A stretch of 6,632 nucleotides of DNA from JAAYUD01 sp036846645 (GTDB taxonomy: Bacteria; Bacteroidota; Bacteroidia; Bacteroidales; Bacteroidaceae). Made by a program: the position numbers and the translations under genes. The notes under the pieces are model-generated. The model was not told the origin of the DNA. It did no database searches and saw only the letters and a program-made list of their open reading frames with translations. Below are positions 1 to 5,701 of the stretch, one piece after another. Location: positions 1 through 6,632 of the forward strand of contig DAIUBN010000161.1 of assembly GCA_036846645.1 (NCBI GenBank), read 5' to 3'. How positions within the stretch are numbered: the stretch's first letter is position 1; each line of letters begins with the position of its first letter.

Positions 1-420
1 GGCGGGGCTCCCGAAAGTTACGACTCTTCGAGTTGTGGCGAAGAGAATCTGTTAGCTCTGCCCGGAGATCGATATGAAGGAGAGAATATCATGATTCATG
101 AGTTTGCCCATCTCATTCATCAAGTTGGTATTGTTGGCGTAGAACCCGATTTCAATATGCGGCTCACTGCGGTGATGAACCATGCGAAGGCAAAGGGACT
201 ATGGGCCGGAACTTATGCTTTGACTGATAAAGAAGAATACTTTGCCGAATGTGTTCAGTCGTTCTTCAATTGCAATAGATATTCAAAGCCTGCCAATGGG
301 GTGCACAACGATATTAACCGCCGCTCCAAACTTCGAGATTATGACCCTGAAATGTATCGTTTGCTTTGCAATTATTTTAATGAAATAGACATTCCGATAT
401 GTAATAAGATACATGAATAA
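1..420 (+). CDS. Zinc metallopeptidase-like protein, lethal-factor-like (ATLF/M34-type) catalytic domain, C-terminal part
   Basis: The frame is open from base 1 with no start codon before the Met at 91, so this is the last 139 residues of a longer protein; the Met at 91 lies inside the conserved core and is not a credible start. Seen: an HEFAH zinc motif at fragment residues 33-37, then TYALTDKEEYFAE at 71-83. In anthrax lethal factor the zinc site is HEFGH plus a Glu in EAEFFAE, with a catalytic Tyr seven residues before that Glu. Here Tyr72 and Glu79 have the same seven-residue spacing, so the gluzincin-type site (His33, His37, Glu79; catalytic Glu34) looks complete. The upstream stretch with SSCGEENLLALPGD resembles a family of uncharacterised bacterial proteins I recall only loosely. 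Substrate and cellular location are unknown because the N-terminus, including any signal peptide, is missing. A terminator-like hairpin follows, so it is probably not co-transcribed with the next gene. The metallopeptidase fold is well supported; the biological role is not. Confidence 0.75.
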   Translation, partial: GGAPESYDSSSCGEENLLALPGDRYEGENIMIHEFAHLIHQVGIVGVEPDFNMRLTAVMNHAKAKGLWAGTYALTDKEEYFAECVQSFFNCNRYSKPANGVHNDINRRSKLRDYDPEMYRLLCNYFNEIDIPICNKIHE

Positions 421-430
421 TAGAACATTA

Positions 431-481
431 GATGGATAAATTATATTTTAGTGTAAAAAATACGTTTATCCATCTTTTTTT
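431..481 (+). terminator. Rho-independent terminator after the metallopeptidase gene
   Basis: GATGGATAAA (431-440) pairs perfectly with TTTATCCATC (465-474), giving a 10-bp stem directly followed by a run of seven T (475-480 and beyond). The 24-base AT-rich loop can pair further internally. It begins 10 bases after the stop codon, as expected for a terminator of the upstream gene. Confidence 0.75.
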
Positions 482-494
482 CAATTTAATACTG

Positions 495-502
495 TATATT
501 TG
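495..502 (+). promoter_or_regulatory. Bacteroidetes -7 promoter element upstream of the GH127-type gene
   Basis: TATATTTG matches the Bacteroidetes housekeeping sigma -7 consensus TAnnTTTG exactly. It lies 41 bases before the ATG at 544, which predicts a transcription start near 508-510 and a 5' leader of about 35 bases. No TTTG -33 box is visible at the usual 19-21 base spacing; only the T-run of the preceding terminator is near. The element lies just after that terminator, a sensible place for a new transcription unit. Confidence 0.55.
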
Positions 503-543
503 TAGTCAACAAAGACATATAAAACTATAAATTAGAAATTATC

Positions 544-2949
544 ATGAGAACACTCCTTACCTTTGCATTACTCGTTTCTCTTACTTTGTCGGGACAGGCA
601 CAGACGAAGAAGAAAAGCTTCGGGTATCCTATCACTCCCGTTCCTTTTACTTCGGTCAAGGTTACCGATCATTTCTGGGGACAAAGATTATATGCCAGTC
701 GAAACGTTACTATTCCACTTGCTTTCAAGAAATGTGAGGAAACAGGTAGATATACCAACTTCGAACGTGCTGCTCATCCTAGTGATTCTTACAAAGTAGA
801 AGGTTTCTCGTTTGATGATACCGATGTTTACAAAACCATAGAAGGTGCCAGCTATTTGTTGCAGACTTATCCCGATAAGAAGCTTCAACACTATATAGAT
901 AGTGTCTTGGTCATTGTCTCTAAGGCTCAAGAACCCGATGGTTATCTGTATACGGCTAGAACGATGAATCCCAAGCATCCTCACGAATGGTCGGGCTCCA
1001 AACGTTGGGAGAAAGAAGAGGTGCTGAGCCACGAGCTCTATGATTTAGGCCACATGGTAGAAGGGGCTGTCGCTCACTATCAGGCTACCGGACAGCGCAA
1101 CTTTCTCGATATTGCTATCCGTTATGCCGATTGCGTTTGTCGCGAAGTAGGTCCCAACCCTGGTCAGGCTTGCGTTGTTCCTGGTCATCAGATAGCCGAA
1201 ATGGCACTTTGCAAACTTTATCTGGTCACGGGCAATCAAAAATATCTCGATGAGGCTAAGTTCTTCCTCGATAAGCGGGGCTATACTACAATAAAAGATA
1301 TCTATTCGCAGTCCCACAAACCGGTTATCGAACAAGACGAGGCAGTAGGACATGCTGTTCGTGCCGGATATATGTATTCTGGAATGGCTGATGTGGCTGC
1401 TCTGACGGGCAATAAAGACTATATCAATGCCATTGATAAGATATGGGAGAATATCGTTTCGAAGAAACTTTATATCACAGGTGGTGTCGGAGCTACTGCC
1501 AATGGCGAGGCTTTCGGAAAGAACTACGAACTGCCCAATATGTCTGCCTATTGCGAGACTTGTGCTGCTATTGCCAATGTCTATCTCAACTATCGTCTGT
1601 TCTTGCTTCATGGCGAGTCCAAATATTACGATGTTCTGGAGCGTACCTTATATAATGGACTCATCTCGGGTGTCTCACTCGATGGTGGTGCTTTCTTCTA
1701 CCCCAATCCGTTGGAGTCGATGGGACAACATCAGCGTCAGCCCTGGTTCGGTTGTGCCTGCTGTCCATCAAACGTTGCACGTTTCATTCCTTCGCTTCCG
1801 GGCTATGTCTATGCTGTAAAGGACAAATCGTTGTACGTCAATCTTTTCATGTCGAATACATCTAATTTGAAAGTAGCGGGTAAGAATGTGGTATTGAAAC
1901 AGACTACAAACTATCCTTGGAATGGCGATATCAAGATTGGTGTGGAGAATACTTCTGCCCAAGACTTCTGTATGATGATTCGTATCCCATGCTGGGTGCG
2001 TGGTCAGGTGCTGCCAAGCAATCTTTATTCTTTCTCCGATGGCAAACGTTTGGGCTATTCGGTCAAGGTGAATGGCGTGAAACAGAATAGCGAACTCAGA
2101 GATGGCTATTTCGCCATCAGTCGTAAATGGAAGAAGGGTGATGTAGTAGAAGTGCACTTCGATATGGAGCCTCGCACTGTTCGAGCCAACTCGAATGTCG
2201 AGGCAGATAGAGGTCGTATCTCTGTAGAACGTGGACCGATAGTCTATTGCGCTGAGTTCCCCGACAACGATTTTAATATTCGTACGATGTTGCTCAACCG
2301 GAATCCGAAGTTCGAAGTGGTAGAGAAGAAAGACTTATTATATGGTATAGACGAGATAAAGACCGATGCCCAGACGTTGCAGTTTGGAGAAGACGGCCGT
2401 CTCGCTACCCGTGATGTGAAGCTCACTCTTATTCCTTATTATGCTTGGAATCATCGTGGAGCAGGCAATATGATGGTTTGGCTGCCTAGCGAACTGACGG
2501 CGACATCTCCACAGCGTCAGCCTACTTTGGCTTCGACAAGCAAGATAGATGCTTCGACGAAAACAGAAACTTTACTGGCTATCAACGATGGACTTGTTCC
2601 TAAAGATAAAGACGACCGTTCTATACCTTATTATCATTGGTGGCCCAAACAGAATACCACCGAATGGGTGTCGTATATATTCCCTGTCGAGACAGAAGTA
2701 TCACGTGCTTCGGTCTCTTGGTTCGACGATGCTCCTTGGGGTGGCTGTCGGGTGCCGAAGTCGTGGACACTTTATTACAAAGATGCAGCTAGTGCTTGGC
2801 AACCGGTGAAGAATGCCGATCATTACGGCGTTGTGGCTGGTCAATCCAACGAGGTCAACTTTGACCCTGTCAAAACTACTTCAATGAAACTCGAAGTTGT
2901 ACTCCCCGAAAAGTATTCGGCTGGTATATTCGAATGGGAACTGAAATAG
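544..2949 (+). CDS. Secreted beta-L-arabinofuranosidase-type glycoside hydrolase (DUF1680, GH127/GH146 superfamily)
   Basis: Members of this family remove beta-L-arabinofuranosyl residues from plant glycans or glycoproteins with retention, using a zinc-bound cysteine nucleophile. Seen: a type I signal peptide (residues 1-19, cleavage at GQA|Q), then the typical N-terminal block with FWGQRL and a helical-barrel domain to about residue 430. Key residues line up with characterised GH127 enzymes: acid/base Glu322 in NGEAF, zinc ligands Glu338 and Cys340 in CETCA, and the Cys406-Cys407 pair in GCACCPSN, where Cys406 should be the nucleophile. A beta-rich region follows (about 430-650), then a polar linker (about 655-680) and a roughly 120-residue C-terminal domain rich in Trp and Tyr that is absent from the shortest family members. 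The start at 544 is fixed by the signal peptide and the promoter spacing. The lipoprotein mutarotase gene follows 83 bases downstream. The exact CAZy family and substrate cannot be assigned by eye; GH127 and GH146 both fit, and other activities are known in this superfamily. Confidence 0.88.
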   Translation: MRTLLTFALLVSLTLSGQAQTKKKSFGYPITPVPFTSVKVTDHFWGQRLYASRNVTIPLAFKKCEETGRYTNFERAAHPSDSYKVEGFSFDDTDVYKTIEGASYLLQTYPDKKLQHYIDSVLVIVSKAQEPDGYLYTARTMNPKHPHEWSGSKRWEKEEVLSHELYDLGHMVEGAVAHYQATGQRNFLDIAIRYADCVCREVGPNPGQACVVPGHQIAEMALCKLYLVTGNQKYLDEAKFFLDKRGYTTIKDIYSQSHKPVIEQDEAVGHAVRAGYMYSGMADVAALTGNKDYINAIDKIWENIVSKKLYITGGVGATANGEAFGKNYELPNMSAYCETCAAIANVYLNYRLFLLHGESKYYDVLERTLYNGLISGVSLDGGAFFYPNPLESMGQHQRQPWFGCACCPSNVARFIPSLPGYVYAVKDKSLYVNLFMSNTSNLKVAGKNVVLKQTTNYPWNGDIKIGVENTSAQDFCMMIRIPCWVRGQVLPSNLYSFSDGKRLGYSVKVNGVKQNSELRDGYFAISRKWKKGDVVEVHFDMEPRTVRANSNVEADRGRISVERGPIVYCAEFPDNDFNIRTMLLNRNPKFEVVEKKDLLYGIDEIKTDAQTLQFGEDGRLATRDVKLTLIPYYAWNHRGAGNMMVWLPSELTATSPQRQPTLASTSKIDASTKTETLLAINDGLVPKDKDDRSIPYYHWWPKQNTTEWVSYIFPVETEVSRASVSWFDDAPWGGCRVPKSWTLYYKDAASAWQPVKNADHYGVVAGQSNEVNFDPVKTTSMKLEVVLPEKYSAGIFEWELK

Positions 2950-2972
2950 GTGAAGAATAAGAGAATTTTAGC

Positions 2973-2980
2973 TATATTTG
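2973..2980 (+). promoter_or_regulatory. Possible internal -7 promoter element before the aldose epimerase gene
   Basis: A second exact TATATTTG (TAnnTTTG consensus) occurs 24 bases after the hydrolase stop codon and 52 bases before the epimerase ATG. No terminator is visible in the 83-base gap. The epimerase could therefore be read both from the upstream promoter and from this one. No -33 TTTG box is evident at the expected spacing, so the call is moderate. Confidence 0.4.
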
Positions 2981-3032
2981 TTTCAAGAATACACAGAAAA
3001 CAGACTAATATAATTAACAAACAAAGAATATC

Positions 3033-4163
3033 ATGAGAAAATTACTTTTATGGGCTGTACTGCCTTTGATGCTTGCTGCTTGTGCTGCCAAAGATGGTGG
3101 CAATACAACAGCTTCCGGTCTCTCGAAAGCAAACTTTGAAACCACTGTGAACGGCAAGAAAACAGATTTGTATGTATTGAAGAACAAGAACAACATGGAG
3201 GTCTGCGTCACCAACTTTGGCGGTCGTATCGTTTCTATTATGGTGCCCGATAAGGACGGCAAGATGCAGGACGTTGTACTAGGATTCGACAAGGTAGAAG
3301 ATTATATCAATATCCCTTCCGATTTTGGTGCCAGCATCGGACGTTATGCCAACCGTATTAATAAAGGTAAGTTCACTCTCGATGGAAAAGAGTATCAACT
3401 GCCCATCAACAATTTCGGTCACTGTCTGCATGGCGGACCCAAAGGTTTCCAATATCAGGTTTACGATGCCAAACAAATCAATCCCCAGACTTTGGAACTG
3501 ACTTATGTTGCCAAAGATGGTGAAATGGGTTTCCCCGGCAATATCACTTGTAAAGTGACCATGAAGCTCACCGACGACAATGCTATTGATATCGACTATA
3601 CAGCAACAACAGACAAACCGACAATTGTGAACATGACCAACCATTCTTATTTCAACTTGGATGGTGATGCTAAGAGCAATTCCGACTTGGTGCTCACCGT
3701 CAATGCCAACAGTTTCACTCCTTGTGATACCACCTTCATGACAACTGGCGAGATACTCCCTGTCAAAGGAACTCCGATGGATTTCACAACTCCAACAGCT
3801 ATAGGTAAACATATCAACGACAACTTCCAGCAACTGAAGAATGCCAATGGATTCGACCACAACTGGGTGCTCAATACCAAGGGCGATGTGAAGCAGAAAG
3901 CTGCAACATTGAAATCAAACAAGACCGGCATCGTACTCGACGTTTATACCAACGAACCGGGTATTCAGGTCTATACCGGCAACTTCCTCGATGGCACAGT
4001 GAAAGGTAAGAAAGGCATTGTTTACAACAAGCGTGCTTCTGTATGTCTCGAAACACAGAAATATCCCGATTCACCAAACAAAGCCAACTGGCCTTCACCT
4101 GTATTGCGTCCGGGACAGACCTATCATAGCCAGTGCATCTTTAAGTTCTCTGTCGAGAAATAA
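3033..4163 (+). CDS. galM: Aldose 1-epimerase (mutarotase), predicted lipoprotein
   Basis: This enzyme interconverts the alpha and beta anomers of free aldoses such as galactose, glucose or arabinose. Seen: a short lipoprotein signal (residues 1-16) ending in a lipobox, LMLAAC, with Cys17 as the lipidated residue, so the protein should be membrane-anchored outside the cytoplasm; standard GalM is cytoplasmic. The catalytic set is intact: the HCLHGG motif with His133, MTNHSYFNL with His204, substrate-binding Asp275 in GFDHNW, and the presumed general base Glu308 in YTNEPGIQVYTGN. At 376 residues the length is that of a normal GalM plus the lipoprotein leader. It follows the secreted beta-L-arabinofuranosidase-type gene and is closed by a terminator, which suggests it acts on sugars released in the periplasm or at the cell surface. 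The family call is firm. The preferred sugar is inferred from context only, and the symbol denotes the family rather than a proven galactose role. Confidence 0.9.
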   Translation: MRKLLLWAVLPLMLAACAAKDGGNTTASGLSKANFETTVNGKKTDLYVLKNKNNMEVCVTNFGGRIVSIMVPDKDGKMQDVVLGFDKVEDYINIPSDFGASIGRYANRINKGKFTLDGKEYQLPINNFGHCLHGGPKGFQYQVYDAKQINPQTLELTYVAKDGEMGFPGNITCKVTMKLTDDNAIDIDYTATTDKPTIVNMTNHSYFNLDGDAKSNSDLVLTVNANSFTPCDTTFMTTGEILPVKGTPMDFTTPTAIGKHINDNFQQLKNANGFDHNWVLNTKGDVKQKAATLKSNKTGIVLDVYTNEPGIQVYTGNFLDGTVKGKKGIVYNKRASVCLETQKYPDSPNKANWPSPVLRPGQTYHSQCIFKFSVEK

Positions 4164-4188
4164 GTAGTATACCTTAATATATATAGCA

Positions 4189-4226
4189 TAGCGGTTGGCA
4201 AATTATATTTGTCGACCGTTATTTTT
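4189..4226 (+). terminator. Rho-independent terminator after the aldose epimerase gene
   Basis: Bases 4189-4202 pair with 4208-4221 in a 14-bp stem (11 Watson-Crick pairs and 3 G-U pairs) around a five-base TTATA loop, followed at once by TTTTT (4222-4226). It starts 25 bases past the epimerase stop and separates the sugar genes from the pyrH block. Confidence 0.75.
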
Positions 4227-4292
4227 ATGGGTTGGGTTGATGCTCCTGTGAAGATTTCTTTTAGAAATGAATCGAGGATATTGATTATTTCG

Positions 4293-4300
4293 TACCTTTG
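4293..4300 (+). promoter_or_regulatory. Bacteroidetes -7 promoter element for pyrH
   Basis: TACCTTTG matches TAnnTTTG exactly and ends 32 bases before the pyrH ATG. This predicts a transcript start near 4306-4308 and a leader of about 25 bases. It lies beyond the preceding terminator, so it is the most likely promoter of the pyrH-frr-rsgA block. A -33 TTTG box is not obvious. Confidence 0.55.
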
Positions 4301-4332
4301 TTCGATTAGAAAACTTCAAAATAACAGATATT

Positions 4333-5043
4333 ATGGCTAAATATAAAAGAATCTTATTGAAACTCAGCGGCGAAAGTCTGATGGGTTCAAAACAATTCGG
4401 TATCGACGAAGTGCGCCTTGGCGAATATGCCGAGCAGATTAAAGCGATTCACGAGCAGGGTGTTCAGATTGGTATCGTCATTGGTGGTGGTAATATCTTT
4501 CGTGGTCTGTCGGGTGCCGGCAAGGGCTTCGACCGTGTGAAAGGCGACCAGATGGGTATGCTGGCAACGGTTATCAACAGCTTGGCATTGAGTTCGGCAC
4601 TTACTGCTGCCGGTGTCAAGGCCAAAGTGCTTACCGCTATCCGCATGGAGCCTATCGGAGAGTTCTATAATAAATGGAAAGCCATAGAATGTATGGAAGC
4701 AGGGCAAGTCGTTATCTTCTCTTGCGGTACCGGTGCACCATACTTCACTACAGATACCGGTTCTTCTCTTCGTGGCATCGAGATAGAGGCCGACGTGATG
4801 CTCAAAGGAACTCGTGTTGATGGTGTGTATACTGCCGATCCCGAGAAAGATCCTACTGCTACAAAGTTCGATGAGATCACCTACGATGAAGTGCTGCGTC
4901 GCGGACTCAAAGTGATGGATCTCACTGCAACCTGTATGTGCAAAGAAAACAATCTGCCTATCATCGTTTTCGATATGGATACAAAAGGAAATCTCGAGAA
5001 GGTGATAGCAGGAGAGAATATCGGAACCTTAGTTCACAATTAA
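4333..5043 (+). CDS. pyrH: UMP kinase (uridylate kinase)
   Basis: PyrH phosphorylates UMP to UDP with ATP in the cytoplasm, the essential step from de novo or salvaged UMP to all pyrimidine nucleotides. Seen: the amino-acid-kinase fold signatures in order, namely LLKLSGESL (residues 8-16), IGGGNIFRG (50-58), DQMGMLATVINSLAL (from 72), TTDTGSSLRGIEIEADVMLKG (from 139; Asp141 and Thr142 in the nucleotide region) and the GVYTADPEKDP block. The 236-residue length is normal for bacterial PyrH and nothing is missing. There is no clear Shine-Dalgarno sequence, as is usual in Bacteroidetes; the start is set by the conserved N-terminus. It is the first gene of a block with frr, a pairing kept across many bacteria, though here rpsB and tsf are not immediately upstream. 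Bacterial PyrH is commonly feedback-inhibited by UTP; that is family knowledge, not visible here. Confidence 0.97.
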   Translation: MAKYKRILLKLSGESLMGSKQFGIDEVRLGEYAEQIKAIHEQGVQIGIVIGGGNIFRGLSGAGKGFDRVKGDQMGMLATVINSLALSSALTAAGVKAKVLTAIRMEPIGEFYNKWKAIECMEAGQVVIFSCGTGAPYFTTDTGSSLRGIEIEADVMLKGTRVDGVYTADPEKDPTATKFDEITYDEVLRRGLKVMDLTATCMCKENNLPIIVFDMDTKGNLEKVIAGENIGTLVHN

Positions 5044-5079
5044 TTAAGGAGTAGTAATAGATATTCCAAATTTATTTTT

Positions 5080-5087
5080 TATTTTTG
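5080..5087 (+). promoter_or_regulatory. Possible -7 promoter element before frr
   Basis: TATTTTTG fits TAnnTTTG and lies 44 bases before the frr ATG, which would give a transcript start near 5094. The surrounding tract is very T-rich, so a chance match is more likely here than at the other sites. No terminator hairpin is seen between pyrH and frr, so read-through from the pyrH promoter remains likely. Confidence 0.35.
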
Positions 5088-5131
5088 TAGGCACAACTTA
5101 TTATCCTAACGTTATATAACAATAATTCAAT

Positions 5132-5692
5132 ATGATAGATGTAGATAAAGATTATGCAGCTGCGAAAGCCAAAATGGATTCAGCGCTCAAACATTTGGAA
5201 GAAACATTGTCGCACATCCGTGCCGGCAAAGCCAGTCCTAAACTATTGGATGGTATCAAGGTAGAATCTTACGGACAGCTGATGCCACTTAGTGGTGTTG
5301 CCGCTATCGCTACTCCCCATGCCCGTAGTATCACTGTTCGTCCATGGGATAAGAACATGTTTGGTCCTATCGAAAAAGCTATTATCGACTCTTCTCTCGG
5401 CATCATGCCCGAAAACAATGGCGAGGTAATCCGTATTGGTATTCCTCCTCTTACCGAAGAGCGCCGTAAGCAACTTGCCAAACAGTGCAAAGCCGAAGGC
5501 GAACAAGCCAAAATCAGCGTGCGCAACATTCGTCGCGATCATTTTGAAGTATTGAAGAAAGATATCAAGAACGGTCTGCCCGAAGATGTAGAGAAAGATG
5601 CTGAAACGAAAGTTCAGAAACTGCACGATAAATATATCAAAGAAATAGAAGATGCTTTGGCTCGCAAGGACAAAGAAATCATGACAGTCTAA
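5132..5692 (+). CDS. frr: Ribosome recycling factor
   Basis: Frr acts with EF-G to split the ribosome after release of the finished peptide so that subunits can be reused. Seen: a full-length 186-residue protein with the family hallmarks. These are SHIRAGKASP (residues 27-36) in the first long helix, the hinge-flanked compact domain with SYGQLMPL and ITVRPWDK, then IPPLTEERRKQL (104-115) and VRNIRRD (130-136; Arg131, Arg134 and Arg135 in the conserved basic patch that contacts 23S rRNA), and a charged C-terminal helix. The start at 5132 gives the expected N-terminus; no Shine-Dalgarno sequence is visible. It ends in tandem stops (TAATAA, 5690-5695), and rsgA begins nine bases after the first stop in the same frame, so the two are very probably co-transcribed. 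Confidence 0.97.
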   Translation: MIDVDKDYAAAKAKMDSALKHLEETLSHIRAGKASPKLLDGIKVESYGQLMPLSGVAAIATPHARSITVRPWDKNMFGPIEKAIIDSSLGIMPENNGEVIRIGIPPLTEERRKQLAKQCKAEGEQAKISVRNIRRDHFEVLKKDIKNGLPEDVEKDAETKVQKLHDKYIKEIEDALARKDKEIMTV

Positions 5693-5701
5693 TAAGATAT
5701 A

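Noticed and set aside
91..420. Met at 91 as the start of a complete 109-residue protein
   Set aside because: The frame is open back to base 1 and the residues before it look like conserved family sequence. The Met lies two residues before the HExxH motif, too close for a folded domain to begin.
1045..1611. 188-codon open frame on the minus strand inside the hydrolase gene
   Set aside because: It lies wholly antisense to a gene with intact catalytic motifs, and its translation shows no recognisable motif. It is a shadow frame.
3279..3860. 193-codon open frame on the minus strand inside the epimerase gene
   Set aside because: It is fully antisense to a clear GalM-family gene. Its residue pattern (many Ile, Val, His and Gly) is what reverse reading of these codons gives, and there is no promoter or conserved motif.
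4254..4268. Small inverted repeat ATTTCT-TTT-AGAAAT upstream of pyrH
   Set aside because: A six-base arm in AT-rich sequence is expected by chance. It has no T-run or other support as a terminator or operator.
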